A stretch of 64,000 bases of DNA from Bacteroidota bacterium (GTDB taxonomy: Bacteria > Bacteroidota > Bacteroidia > Sphingobacteriales > Sphingobacteriaceae). How positions within the stretch are numbered: the first letter of the stretch is position 1; each line of letters begins with the position of its first letter. The DNA is taken from positions 1-64,000 of the forward strand of contig JAFDZM010000098.1 in assembly GCA_018266915.1 (NCBI GenBank), in the 5' to 3' direction. The position numbers and the translations under genes were made by a program. The notes below the pieces were generated by a model. That model made no database searches and was not told the DNA's origin. It saw only the letters and a list, made by a program, of their open reading frames with translations. Shown one piece after another: positions 17,993 to 27,026 of this stretch.

Positions 17993-18541
17993 TTAAAACA
18001 ACGCCTGCATATCTTCCCTTACGATCTTTAACGCAATATCATAAGGATTATCCTGTAAGTGGCTTAAATGGGCCAATACAGTTTTGCTCAGATCGAGGCC
18101 TGTTGCTGTTTCTGGCAATGCTTTTACCGCATTGGTTACTACGCTCAAGGTATCATCCTTTACACGGGTAACTACAGTCCAGGCGCTGTTGCTTACATAT
18201 ACCTGTTGGGTGATATTGTGCTGAAACTCTGTGCGGATCTCATTAGCGATCACACTGTACAATTCTGCTGCTGATAATCCTGTGCCGTTCAATCGGACCA
18301 GCATGTTAGCCGGGTTCACCCGCTCGATAAATAATACAATACGCTCATAGGCCTGCAGCCTTAATGGCAAAGTCTGGTTGCTGATAGTCTTTTTCAGCTC
18401 TATCAGTTGTATGCTTTCTGATTTATCGAGGTAAGGCTTTATCAAATAAAAAGCTGCGTAAACCGTACCGATACCGGCCAGGGTAAACTTTAAAATGTCG
18501 AGTAAATAGCTTGATAGCACCATATTTTTTATGTTAGGCAA
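17993..18541 (-). CDS. Hypothetical membrane-anchored protein
   Basis: A 182-residue protein of unrecognised family. One hydrophobic segment near residues 8-30 (YLLDILKFTLAGIGTVYAAFYL) anchors the N-terminus, followed by a charged helical region and a mixed domain. A second ATG at 18523 would shorten it by six residues and is equally possible. It lies 73 bp upstream of the mutase gene on the same strand, but the direct repeats between them argue against a tight operon. It diverges from the IscA-type gene. Confidence 0.7.
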   Translation of the reverse strand: MPNIKNMVLSSYLLDILKFTLAGIGTVYAAFYLIKPYLDKSESIQLIELKKTISNQTLPLRLQAYERIVLFIERVNPANMLVRLNGTGLSAAELYSVIANEIRTEFQHNITQQVYVSNSAWTVVTRVKDDTLSVVTNAVKALPETATGLDLSKTVLAHLSHLQDNPYDIALKIVREDMQALF

Positions 18542-18584
18542 AGGTCATAATAATTGACAGGCAACAAAAATCTGCAATTTACCT

Positions 18585-18592
18585 TATATTTG
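18585..18592 (+). promoter_or_regulatory. Putative -7 box (TATATTTG) for the IscA-type gene
   Basis: A perfect TAnnTTTG match that ends 20 bases before the ATG at 18613. No TTTG at the usual -33 spacing was found. Confidence 0.4.
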
Positions 18593-18612
18593 TATGTTTA
18601 ATTTAAAATAAG

Positions 18613-18966
18613 ATGAGTACTGCTGTTGAAAATGCATTAGCACCGGTTAGCTTTACACAAGGCGCTGTCAAAGAGTTAAATAAACTGAAAGACCAGCAAG
18701 AGATAAGTGACGATTTTGGTTTGCGTGTTGGTGTTGAAGGTGGTGGCTGCTCCGGGATGAACTATGTTTTGGGCTTCGACCAGAAAAAAGAAGGCGATCA
18801 GGAATACATCATCGACGGCATAAAAGTATATATGCATAAGGCACATGGTTTATACCTCGTAGGAATGCAGATCGATTTTCAGGACGGCCTGAATGCACGT
18901 GGCTTTACCTTCAATAACCCGAACGCTGCCAGCACTTGCGGTTGTGGTTCGTCGTTCTCTGTATAA
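18613..18966 (+). CDS. IscA/ErpA-type iron-sulfur cluster carrier
   Basis: A 117-residue A-type carrier that binds and passes Fe-S clusters to apoproteins. The three conserved cysteines are present: Cys46 in GGGCSGMNY, and Cys109 and Cys111 in STCGCGSSF at the C-terminus. Length is normal. The gene stands alone, without isc or suf partners in the window, and ends in a strong intrinsic terminator. Which of the A-type subfamilies (IscA, ErpA, SufA) it belongs to cannot be decided from the sequence alone. Confidence 0.93.
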   Translation: MSTAVENALAPVSFTQGAVKELNKLKDQQEISDDFGLRVGVEGGGCSGMNYVLGFDQKKEGDQEYIIDGIKVYMHKAHGLYLVGMQIDFQDGLNARGFTFNNPNAASTCGCGSSFSV

Positions 18967-18992
18967 TTATATTTCTCAAAATATTTATGGAA

Positions 18993-19021
18993 AGCATCAG
19001 CAAATTAGCTGATGCTTTTTT
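18993..19021 (+). terminator. Intrinsic terminator of the IscA-type gene
   Basis: AGCATCAGC (18993-19001) pairs perfectly with GCTGATGCT (19008-19016) over a 6-base loop, followed by six T. It lies 26 bp past the stop codon. Confidence 0.9.
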
Positions 19022-19303
19022 GTTGCCTAATATTTATAATCCAATACAATCTAATTATTGCCTATATTTTTACTAATTGGCAATAAAATCTACTTTATGT
19101 ATCATTCCTGATACTTTAAAAATAAATATGTGATATATAGGAACATTTTAGGCGCATTACACGTAACAAGCACTGTGATTTAGCTATATATTTTTTGCGT
19201 TGTGAAAGTTTTTAAATATCTTCAACCAATCTTACCTGCAGTCCTTGTATCATACATTGGATCAAAGCCATCTTTTACACAATCAATCACCCTATTTTAA
19301 ACT
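19022..19303. other. AT-rich spacer before the lipase gene
   Basis: About 280 bp of AT-rich sequence after the terminator. It should contain the promoter of the lipase-like gene, but I found no convincing -33/-7 pair and no RNA gene or open frame. Confidence 0.45.
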
Positions 19304-20401
19304 ATGAAGTATTTCTACATTCTTCTGTTTTTTCTATTTACGACCTCGGTTTGTAATGCCCAGTTATTAAAGCCCGGCTTTGATGCCAAAGAGTACCTGG
19401 AAATGCTTCGCATATCGCGGCAGCAATTTAATGATCCAATTAAGGACGATCACACCCCGCTACCAAAACAATATGGACTTGTTTACCGCTCACCTGAGGG
19501 CCCGCTGAAAAATCGTTGGGACCTGTGGGTGAACAATAAAGGCATTGCTGTTATCAGTATCCGTGGTACCACACAATCCGATTTAAGCTGGCTCGAAAAC
19601 TTTTATGCGGCTATGGTTCCGGCCACCGGCAAACTGCACATCAGCGATTCGGAAGAGTTTACTTATAGCCTGGCTGCTAATCCAAAAGCAGGTGTACATG
19701 TAGGCTGGCTGTTAGGTCTGGCTGATCTGTCAAAAACTATATTGCCAAAGATTTACTGGCTGTACAATTCAAAAGGCATCAGGAACTTTATTATAGTTGG
19801 CCATAGCCAGGGCGCCGCCATTGCGTGTTTGTTACGCTCATACTTAGGCGACCTGCAAAGCAAACAGCTACTTGGTAATGATATCACCTTCAAAACTTAT
19901 TGCAGCGCTCCGCCAAAACCGGGTAATATTTATTACAGCTACGATTTTAACTACCTAACCCGTAATGGCTGGTGTGTGTCGGTTGTAAATGCTGCCGATT
20001 GGGTTCCGCAAACTCCGTTTACTATCCAAACAATCAGCAACTTCAATACGCCAAACCCATTTGTCAATTTCAACGACCAAATAAAGAATCAGCCGTTTTT
20101 TAAGCGTCTTTATATTAAGCACATATTCAACAAGCTTAAAAAAGAGCCTGAAAGTGCGCAGCAAACTCATGAGGAATACTTGGGCAAGCTGGCCTATACA
20201 TTCGTACAAAAACAATTACCAAAATTTAAAGAGCCGGTTTATCTGAAAGATAACAGCTTTACCGCTTGTGGTACTCCTATCATTTTAATGCCTGATAATA
20301 CTTATCACAAGCAATTCCCTGACGATCCTAAAGATGTTTTTGAACATCATATGTTCTGGCCATATTACTACCTGGCCCAGGCAGAATATTTAAATCAATA
20401 A
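19304..20401 (+). CDS. Secreted class 3 lipase-like protein
   Basis: A 365-residue alpha/beta hydrolase with a signal peptide (MKYFYILLFFLFTTSVCNAQ). The segment NFIIVGHSQGAAIACLL puts nucleophile Ser168 in GHSQG, the class 3 lipase elbow, and AVISIRGTTQSDLSW (82-96) fits the oxyanion-hole strand of that family. The Asp and His of the triad were not fixed with certainty; NAADWVP after the elbow is a good Asp candidate. The likely substrate is an acylglycerol or other ester. The gene is monocistronic, upstream of a permease gene with a hairpin between. Confidence 0.83.
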   Translation: MKYFYILLFFLFTTSVCNAQLLKPGFDAKEYLEMLRISRQQFNDPIKDDHTPLPKQYGLVYRSPEGPLKNRWDLWVNNKGIAVISIRGTTQSDLSWLENFYAAMVPATGKLHISDSEEFTYSLAANPKAGVHVGWLLGLADLSKTILPKIYWLYNSKGIRNFIIVGHSQGAAIACLLRSYLGDLQSKQLLGNDITFKTYCSAPPKPGNIYYSYDFNYLTRNGWCVSVVNAADWVPQTPFTIQTISNFNTPNPFVNFNDQIKNQPFFKRLYIKHIFNKLKKEPESAQQTHEEYLGKLAYTFVQKQLPKFKEPVYLKDNSFTACGTPIILMPDNTYHKQFPDDPKDVFEHHMFWPYYYLAQAEYLNQ

Positions 20402-20419
20402 AAAGTTGTAACAAACCAG

Positions 20420-20464
20420 CATACCGTATAGTCATATAGCACAGAATTCTGATTATACGGTATG
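20420..20464 (+). promoter_or_regulatory. Hairpin enclosing the permease start codon
   Basis: CATACCGTATA (20420-20430) is the exact reverse complement of TATACGGTATG (20454-20464), and the last three bases are the permease ATG. The loop contains a second perfect palindrome, CAGAATTCTG (20442-20451). In mRNA the start codon would be base-paired, which may control translation. It could also be an operator or simply another palindromic element. Confidence 0.6.
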
Positions 20465-21703
20465 CCGGTAAAAACCTCACTCAAGGAAAATATTTCTTTA
20501 GCATTGCAATCCATAGCCGGTAACCGGTTAAGAACCTCGCTTACTGCGCTTATTATTGCCATCGGGATTATGGCCCTGGTAGGTATTTTAACAGCTATCG
20601 ACGGCATCAAAAACAATCTGAATGATGCGTTTGGGAACCTTGGGGCCAATTCCTTCACTTTACAAAACCGGGGTGAGGGGCTCAATTTTGGCGGTGGTGG
20701 CCACCGGAAAGTATACCCTTCTATTACTTATGAGCAGGCTGCACGATTTAAAGAAGTTTTTAAGCTTCCGGTTACAACCTCCATTAATCTGAGCGTAACT
20801 GGTACCGCTGTCGCTAAATATGGTAATCTTAAAACGAATCCTAATATTTCGGTTAGCGGATCGGATGAAAATTACCTGGTAACCAGCGGACAAAAAATAG
20901 GATATGGCAGGGACTTTTCTATTTCCGAGCTTCAGCATGGGGACAATGTAGTAATGATTGGCGAGGATATCAGGAAGCGTCTGTTTAAGAACGAAGACCC
21001 CATTAACAAACTTATTTTTATTGGAAATTTCAAATTCAGAATAGTTGGCGTATTTGCGTCTAAAGGTTCAAGTTCCGGCTTTGGCGGTGATAAATTTTGT
21101 GTTATTCCGGTTTTAAAAGCCAAACAAATGGATACCTTGAAGGATATTTCATTTAACATAACCGTAAAAACAGCCAACCCGGATGTTTTGGATGCAACTA
21201 TAGGCGAAGCTACCTCAGCATTCCGTAACATCCGTGGCTTAAATATTTCACAGGCTGATAATTTTGAGATCTCCAGGAGCGATTCTGTTCAAAAAGAATT
21301 GGCAAATAATATGGCTACCATGACCTTTGGCGGTGCGCTTATTGCCGCTGTCACCTTAATTGGTGCGTCAATTGCTTTAATGAATATTATGCTGGTGTCC
21401 GTTACCGAACGTACCCGCGAGATTGGTGTCCGCAAAGCCATCGGGGCCAATCCGAGAATAATCCGTAAACAATTCCTGATAGAAGCGGTAGTTATTTGCC
21501 TGATTGGCGGATTAACCGGCGTATTCCTGGGCATTATTGCCGGCAATGCCGTAGTTTTATTAATAGGCGGATCATTTATTATGCCATGGTTATCCTTTAC
21601 CGCAGCGCTTATCGTATGCAGTATGATTGGCCTGATATCAGGCTATTATCCAGCCAGAAAAGCATCCAGGCTGGATCCTGTAGAGGCGTTACGATACGAA
21701 TAG
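20462..21703 (+). CDS. MacB-like ABC transporter permease
   Basis: A 413-residue permease of the MacB/FtsX type: an N-terminal membrane segment (about 28-48) after the family LKENISLALQSIAGNRLRTSLTAL motif, a large periplasmic domain (about 50-280), then three membrane segments (about 290-312, 338-362, 372-398). The cytoplasmic ERTREIGVRKAIGANPRIIRKQFLIEA coupling segment and the C-terminal GYYPARKASRLDPVEALRYE are classic. No ATPase or membrane-fusion gene is adjacent, so its partner is elsewhere. The start codon sits in a hairpin. Confidence 0.93.
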   Translation: MPVKTSLKENISLALQSIAGNRLRTSLTALIIAIGIMALVGILTAIDGIKNNLNDAFGNLGANSFTLQNRGEGLNFGGGGHRKVYPSITYEQAARFKEVFKLPVTTSINLSVTGTAVAKYGNLKTNPNISVSGSDENYLVTSGQKIGYGRDFSISELQHGDNVVMIGEDIRKRLFKNEDPINKLIFIGNFKFRIVGVFASKGSSSGFGGDKFCVIPVLKAKQMDTLKDISFNITVKTANPDVLDATIGEATSAFRNIRGLNISQADNFEISRSDSVQKELANNMATMTFGGALIAAVTLIGASIALMNIMLVSVTERTREIGVRKAIGANPRIIRKQFLIEAVVICLIGGLTGVFLGIIAGNAVVLLIGGSFIMPWLSFTAALIVCSMIGLISGYYPARKASRLDPVEALRYE

Positions 21704-21708
21704 TCGTT

Positions 21709-21836
21709 AGAATCAAGAGCCAAGATTCAAGAATCAAGTTATTTTAAAACTGCCGCGATCCATGCTTTCAATTTTAAACTGAAACCAGTAATGAGTTTTC
21801 TTATTTCCTGACTCTTGGTTCTTGCTTCTTGAATCT
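21709..21836. repeat. Palindromic element of TCAAGA words at a convergent junction
   Basis: AGATTCAAGAA (21723-21733) mirrors 21826-21836 exactly, and additional CAAGAGCCAAG/CTTGGTTCTTG words pair imperfectly inside. It fills the gap between the permease and cpsB stop codons, and its right arm reaches into the cpsB stop. A terminator-like role is plausible. Confidence 0.7.
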
Positions 21837-22569
21837 ACTTTAAGAGTGTATTCTTCAACGGGTAATCCTGCAGCAGGCGTTGTACATAAGAGGTGTCAAG
21901 CGCCTTTTTAAATGCTGAGGCATGACGCAAATGGTGCATATCACTCGACATGAAATCTACAATTTCATTGTCTACCATTGCTTCGGCCATTTTTTTAGCA
22001 TCTTTGCCATAGTAACCGGTTAAGGATATGGTATTGATCTGCAGATCGCAGCCCCAGTCGCGCAGGTTTTTTAATTGTTCGATGTCCAGGTAGGAATATC
22101 TTTCGGGGTGAGCAAGGATAGGTTTATAGCCCAACTCCTTCATGCGTTGTATTACCCCGATAACATTCATTGGCAAACTGATAAACGAAAGTTCAAACAG
22201 GGCATAATTATCACCCATAGTAAGCAGCTTGTGCTCGTTTACCCGAGCTTCAAATGTCTCGTCAAAATAATGTTCGGCGGCAGCTTCTACTTCAATATCG
22301 ATCATCTGCCTTTTTAGTTCCGTTTTTAAGATAGCAAGCGCATTGCCGATAGTCTCAGGCGTATTCCGGTAATAATCAGCCATTACGTGAGGCGTAGCAA
22401 TTATCTTTTTGATACCCGACTCCATCATCCGTACAATCAGATCGATAGATTGGCCCACATCTTGTGCACCATCATCAATACCCGGCAGCACATGCGAATG
22501 CATATCAACCGCTATCGATTCATAGTTCACCGAAGTGAGGATATCTTTCTTCTTAAAGAAACTAAACAT
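21835..22569 (-). CDS. cpsB: CpsB/CapC-type tyrosine-protein phosphatase (PHP family)
   Basis: A 244-residue metal-dependent PHP phosphatase. The first metal motif DMHSHVLPGIDDGAQD places His24 and His26, with ATPHVMADYYRN, LAHPERYSYL and SSDMHHLRH supplying further ligands. Relatives dephosphorylate the tyrosine autokinase that controls capsule and exopolysaccharide export. It is the last gene of the nucleotide-sugar operon, 2 bp after rfbB, which agrees with a role in polysaccharide regulation. No tyrosine kinase gene is in the window. Confidence 0.9.
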   Translation of the reverse strand: MFSFFKKKDILTSVNYESIAVDMHSHVLPGIDDGAQDVGQSIDLIVRMMESGIKKIIATPHVMADYYRNTPETIGNALAILKTELKRQMIDIEVEAAAEHYFDETFEARVNEHKLLTMGDNYALFELSFISLPMNVIGVIQRMKELGYKPILAHPERYSYLDIEQLKNLRDWGCDLQINTISLTGYYGKDAKKMAEAMVDNEIVDFMSSDMHHLRHASAFKKALDTSYVQRLLQDYPLKNTLLK

Positions 22570-22571
22570 TA

Positions 22572-23624
22572 TTACCTGTTAGCGTACTGTTCATTATAAT
22601 ATTGCTGGTAATGCCCCGAGGTGACATCGGTCAGCCACTCTTCATTAGCCAGGTACCAGTCAACCGTTTTCTCCAACCCTTCTTCAAAAGTTATACTCGG
22701 CATCCAGCCTAATTCATTTTTGAGTTTGGTGGCGTCGATAGCATATCTTAGATCATGCCCGGCACGATCCGTTACAAATGTGATCAATTTTGCCGATTCG
22801 CCTTCTGCCCTGCCCAGTTTCTTATCTAATATTGAGCAAAGCAAACGAATCAGGTCGATATTCTTCCATTCGTTATGGCCGCCGATATTGTATGTTGTTC
22901 CGGCCTTTGCCTTATGGAATATCAGGTCGATGGCCCGTGCGTGATCCTCTACCCAAAGCCAGTCTCTCACATTCTCCCCTTTCCCATATACGGGAACGGG
23001 TTTATTTTGTTTTATATTATTGATGGCTAAGGGGATTAATTTCTCGGGGAAGTGAAACGAACCGTAATTATTTGAACAGTTCGAGATCACTGTATTCATT
23101 CCATAAGTATCGTGGTAAGCCCTTACAAAATGATCAGAACTTGCCTTTGATGCTGAATAAGGCGAATGTGGGTCGTAACTGGTGGTTTCGGTGAACATAC
23201 CATCTTTACCCAAACTGCCATAAACTTCATCTGTTGAAATGTGATAAAACCGAGGATTATCAGCACGTCCCTCCCAATTTATGCGTGCCACATTTAAAAG
23301 ATTAACTGTTCCTAGTACATTGGTCATAACAAAATCGTGGGGATTAGTTATTGACCGATCTACATGCGATTCGGCGGCAAGATGTATAATAGCAGTCGGT
23401 TGCTCTTCAACAAAAAAGTCGATTAAGAATTTGCTGTCTACTATATCCCCTTTTACAAAACGATAATTAGGCAGATGCTCAATGTCTTTTAAGTTAGCCA
23501 GGTTACCGGCGTAGGTCAGTTTATCAAGATTGATAATGGTATAGTCCGGGTAATTTTTCACAAATCGTCGCACAACATGCGACCCGATAAATCCCGCTCC
23601 TCCCGTAATAACTATTTTCTGCAT
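22572..23624 (-). CDS. rfbB: dTDP-glucose 4,6-dehydratase
   Basis: A 350-residue extended SDR that converts dTDP-glucose to dTDP-4-keto-6-deoxyglucose. GGAGFIGSH (8-16) binds NAD, STDEVYGSLG carries the catalytic Thr-Asp-Glu, and YSASKASSDH gives the Tyr-x-x-x-Lys pair. Length is typical. It follows galE by 15 bp and precedes cpsB by 2 bp. The usual partners rfbA, rfbC and rfbD are not adjacent, so either they lie elsewhere or the intermediate feeds another deoxysugar. Confidence 0.95.
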   Translation of the reverse strand: MQKIVITGGAGFIGSHVVRRFVKNYPDYTIINLDKLTYAGNLANLKDIEHLPNYRFVKGDIVDSKFLIDFFVEEQPTAIIHLAAESHVDRSITNPHDFVMTNVLGTVNLLNVARINWEGRADNPRFYHISTDEVYGSLGKDGMFTETTSYDPHSPYSASKASSDHFVRAYHDTYGMNTVISNCSNNYGSFHFPEKLIPLAINNIKQNKPVPVYGKGENVRDWLWVEDHARAIDLIFHKAKAGTTYNIGGHNEWKNIDLIRLLCSILDKKLGRAEGESAKLITFVTDRAGHDLRYAIDATKLKNELGWMPSITFEEGLEKTVDWYLANEEWLTDVTSGHYQQYYNEQYANR

Positions 23625-23639
23625 GTTCTTATTCTAAAA

Positions 23640-24665
23640 TTATTGGATAGGGTTTTGTGAAATGTATTTCTCCCATGCCCAGGCCGACGACATCATCGCG
23701 TCGATACCCAGTTCGGCTTTCCAATGCAATTTTTCTTCTGCTTTGGACACATTACCCCATACTTTCTCCACGTCGCCTGCGCGGCGCGGACCAATTGTGT
23801 AATTCAATTTTTCGCCTGTAGCGTTTTCAAAAGCTTTGATGATTTCCAGCACCGTATTACCATTACCGGTACCAATGTTGAATACATCGTATCCTGCAAA
23901 CTCCGCTTTCTCCATCAACCGCAAAGCAGCAACGTGTGCTTTAGCCAGATCGACAACATGGATATAATCACGAACGCAACTACCGTCTTTTGTATTATAA
24001 TCGTCACCAAAAACTGTGATCTTTTCGCGCTTGCCGATGGCTGTTTGTGTGATGAAAGGTACCAGGTTTTGAGGCACACCGATAGGCAACTCTCCAATTA
24101 AAGCGCTTTCATGCGCACCAACCGGGTTAAAATATCTTAATGCGATAACCTTATAAGGTGATCCCGCCGCTACCGTATCAAATAAAATCTCTTCGGCTAT
24201 TTGCTTGGTATTACCATAAGGCGATTGCGCGGGTTTGATAGGCGCAAGTTCAGTTACCGGTAGCTCATCAGGCTGACCGTAAACTGTACAGCTTGATGAA
24301 AAGACAAAGTTGACTGGTTTGCCATAATAGCTTTCGAGCAAATTGATCAATGAGTAAATATTGTTACGATAATATTTTAATGGCTTCTGAACTGATTCGC
24401 CTACCGCCTTAAAAGCAGCAAAATGGATAACGCCTGCAATATCAGGTTCGGCAGTTGCCAGGTTTTTTACAGCATTTTCGTCGCTCAGGTCAAGCTCATG
24501 AAATACAGGGCGTTTGCCGGTTATTTTGGTGATCTGCTCTAATATTTTAGGCTGGGAATTAGAAAGGTCATCCACGATCACCGGCTCAAAACCTGCATTG
24601 ATTAGTTCGACCACTGTATGTGATCCTATGTAACCCAGGCCACCTGTAACTAATATTTTCGACAT
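23640..24665 (-). CDS. galE: UDP-glucose 4-epimerase
   Basis: A 341-residue extended SDR interconverting UDP-glucose and UDP-galactose. GGLGYIGSH near the N-terminus binds NAD, FSSSCTVYG and YGNTKQIAEE supply the Ser and Tyr-x-x-x-Lys of the active site, and RYFNPVGAHESALIGE is a GalE signature. Its ATG overlaps the stop of the upstream uxs gene by one base, showing tight coupling in the ugd-uxs-galE-rfbB-cpsB operon. Confidence 0.95.
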   Translation of the reverse strand: MSKILVTGGLGYIGSHTVVELINAGFEPVIVDDLSNSQPKILEQITKITGKRPVFHELDLSDENAVKNLATAEPDIAGVIHFAAFKAVGESVQKPLKYYRNNIYSLINLLESYYGKPVNFVFSSSCTVYGQPDELPVTELAPIKPAQSPYGNTKQIAEEILFDTVAAGSPYKVIALRYFNPVGAHESALIGELPIGVPQNLVPFITQTAIGKREKITVFGDDYNTKDGSCVRDYIHVVDLAKAHVAALRLMEKAEFAGYDVFNIGTGNGNTVLEIIKAFENATGEKLNYTIGPRRAGDVEKVWGNVSKAEEKLHWKAELGIDAMMSSAWAWEKYISQNPIQ

Positions 24666-25651
24666 TATCTTTTGTTATAATAGGTAAAATCTTTGTGTAA
24701 TATCTCCTGCGCCGGAAGCGATTTAAAATAGTCGTAGGTAATTTTCAAACCTTCGCTTCTTGATACCTTTGGCTCCCAACCTAAAATCTGCTTCGCTTTA
24801 GTTATATCCGGGCGACGTTGTTTCGGATCATTCACCGGCAGCGGTTTGCTTACCAGTTTTTGATCAGTTCCTGTTAATTTGATGATCTCTTCGCCGAATT
24901 CTTTTATCGTGATCTCGTCCGGGTTACCAATATTCACCGGCAAAACATAATCGCTGAACAACAGGCGGTAGATACCTTCCACCAAATCATCTACATAACA
25001 GAATGAGCGGGTTTGAGAGCCATCGCCAAACATGGTTAGCGGTTCGCCTCTCAAGGCCTGCCCAATAAACGCCGGCAGCACACGGCCATCATTCAGCCGC
25101 ATACGCGGACCATAAGTATTAAATATCCGGACAATACGCGTTTCCAATCCATGAAAGTTATGGTAAGCCATCGTAATAGCTTCCTGAAAACGTTTTGCTT
25201 CGTCATATACCCCACGAGGGCCAACCGGATTCACGTTGCCCCAATACTCTTCAGGTTGCGGATTTACAGTCGGATCACCGTAAACTTCTGATGTAGATGC
25301 GATCAGCATTCTTGCATTTTTTCCTCTTGCCAAACCCAAAAGGTTATGTGTTCCTAACGAGCCTACTTTTAAGGTCTGGATCGGGATTTTTAAATAATCT
25401 ATCGGACTGGCGGGCGATGCAAAATGAAGGATATAATGCAGTTCGCCGGGCACATGCACAAATTTGGATACATCGTGCTGATAGAATTCAAAATTCGGGA
25501 GCTTAAACAGGTGGTCAATATTGCGCAGGTCACCGGTGATCAAATTATCCATCCCGATGACATAAAAATCTTCCTTAATAAATCGGTCGCATAAGTGCGA
25601 ACCCAAAAAGCCTGCGGCGCCTGTTATCAGTACCCGTTTACGGTTGTCCAT
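24665..25651 (-). CDS. uxs: UDP-glucuronate decarboxylase (UDP-xylose synthase)
   Basis: A 328-residue SDR. GAAGFLGSHLCDRF binds NAD; STSEVYGDPTVNPQPEEYWGNVNPVGPRGVYDEAKR is laid out like UXS enzymes, with Tyr-x-x-x-Lys in YDEAK. It makes UDP-xylose from UDP-glucuronate. The product of the upstream ugd gene is its substrate, and the two genes overlap by one base, which strongly supports the assignment. It also overlaps galE by one base. Confidence 0.93.
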   Translation of the reverse strand: MDNRKRVLITGAAGFLGSHLCDRFIKEDFYVIGMDNLITGDLRNIDHLFKLPNFEFYQHDVSKFVHVPGELHYILHFASPASPIDYLKIPIQTLKVGSLGTHNLLGLARGKNARMLIASTSEVYGDPTVNPQPEEYWGNVNPVGPRGVYDEAKRFQEAITMAYHNFHGLETRIVRIFNTYGPRMRLNDGRVLPAFIGQALRGEPLTMFGDGSQTRSFCYVDDLVEGIYRLLFSDYVLPVNIGNPDEITIKEFGEEIIKLTGTDQKLVSKPLPVNDPKQRRPDITKAKQILGWEPKVSRSEGLKITYDYFKSLPAQEILHKDFTYYNKR

Positions 25652-26961
25652 TATTCAATTACTTTTCGGCCTATACTGTTGTAGTAGAACCCGCAATCGA
25701 TCATCTTTTGCAGATCATACAGGTTGCGGCCATCAAAAATAACTTTATTTTTTAGTTGATTCTCAAGCAATTCAAAATCAGGTGTACGGAATACAGACCA
25801 CTCAGTTACGATGAGCAATGCATCTGCCTCTTTAAGGGCTTCATATTGATTTTCAGCGTAATTGATCTTATCGCCCAATAACGCTTTAACATTGTTCATT
25901 GCCTCAGGGTCAAAAGCAGTCACTGACGCGCCTTCTTTCAACAATTCGTCAATTACATACAATGATGGCGCCTCGCGGATATCATCCGTTTCAGGTTTAA
26001 AGGCTAAACCCCACACAGCAAATTTTTTTCCTTTTATATCGCCTTTAAAGTATTTCTTTACCTTCTCAACCAGTAGTTTCTTCTGAATCTCGTTCACTTT
26101 CATTACTGAGTTGAGGATTTTGAAATCATAGTTGTTTTCCGTTGCCGACATAGCTAACGCTTGTACATCTTTAGGAAAGCAACTGCCACCATAACCGATA
26201 CCTGAGAACAAAAAACGGCGACCGATACGGTCATCTGCACCAATACCGCGACGAACCATATCCACATCAGCACCCACAAGTTCGCACATATTAGCGATCT
26301 CATTCATGAACGATATTTTGGTAGCAAGGAAAGAGTTAGCAGCATACTTAGTCAGTTCTGATGAACGCTCATCCATGTAGATGATCGGGTTGCCCTGGCG
26401 CACATACGGGCCATATAATTCGCCCATCAGTTTGCGTGCACGTTCATCCACTGTACCGATCACCACACGATCAGGCTTCATAAAATCATCCACAGCCACA
26501 CCTTCGCGCAAGAATTCCGGGTTGGATACCACGGCAAATTGCACATCGGTATGTTGTTTCATAATGGCGGTTACTTTATCAGCAGTACCTACCGGCACAG
26601 TTGATTTAGTAACGATCACCTTGTATTCTTTTACCAGTTTGGCTATATCTTTTGCGGCACCCAGTACATAACTCAGGTCAGCCGCACCGTCGCCACCCGG
26701 AGGGGTTGGCAGTGCAAGAAATATGATTTTTGCTTCGGCAATTGCTTCAGCGAGATTCGTTGTAAAATGTAACCTGTTTTGATTGATGTTCCGGTTAAAT
26801 AATTGTTCGAGACCAGGTTCATAGATCGGCACCTGGCCGTTTTTCATCATCTCTACTTTTTTCTCGTTAATATCTACACATATAACCTGGTTTCCGGTAT
26901 CGGCTAAACAGGTACCCGTAACTAAACCTACGTAACCTGTTCCAACCACAGCAATTTTCAT
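25651..26961 (-). CDS. ugd: UDP-glucose 6-dehydrogenase
   Basis: A 436-residue enzyme oxidising UDP-glucose to UDP-glucuronate with two NAD. GTGYVGLVTG (7-16) is the NAD site, and the catalytic thiol is Cys261 in GYGGSCFPKD. The C-terminal half has FAVWGLAFKPETDDIREAPS, typical of the family. It is the first gene of the nucleotide-sugar operon and starts divergently, 65 bp from waaA, so the promoters share that short gap. Confidence 0.96.
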   Translation of the reverse strand: MKIAVVGTGYVGLVTGTCLADTGNQVICVDINEKKVEMMKNGQVPIYEPGLEQLFNRNINQNRLHFTTNLAEAIAEAKIIFLALPTPPGGDGAADLSYVLGAAKDIAKLVKEYKVIVTKSTVPVGTADKVTAIMKQHTDVQFAVVSNPEFLREGVAVDDFMKPDRVVIGTVDERARKLMGELYGPYVRQGNPIIYMDERSSELTKYAANSFLATKISFMNEIANMCELVGADVDMVRRGIGADDRIGRRFLFSGIGYGGSCFPKDVQALAMSATENNYDFKILNSVMKVNEIQKKLLVEKVKKYFKGDIKGKKFAVWGLAFKPETDDIREAPSLYVIDELLKEGASVTAFDPEAMNNVKALLGDKINYAENQYEALKEADALLIVTEWSVFRTPDFELLENQLKNKVIFDGRNLYDLQKMIDCGFYYNSIGRKVIE

Positions 26962-26966
26962 ACGTA

Positions 26967-26998
26967 TTTATTTTATGTTTTTATAGTTAGTACTTTTA
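26967..26998 (+). promoter_or_regulatory. Possible waaA promoter
   Basis: TTTA (26967-26970), 20 bases, then TACTTTTA (26991-26998) is a one-mismatch fit to each Bacteroidota promoter box, 28 bp before the waaA ATG. It lies in the 65-bp gap shared with divergent ugd. Confidence 0.3.
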
Positions 26999-27026
26999 CC
27001 CCGCGAAGGTAACAATTTCAAGTTCA

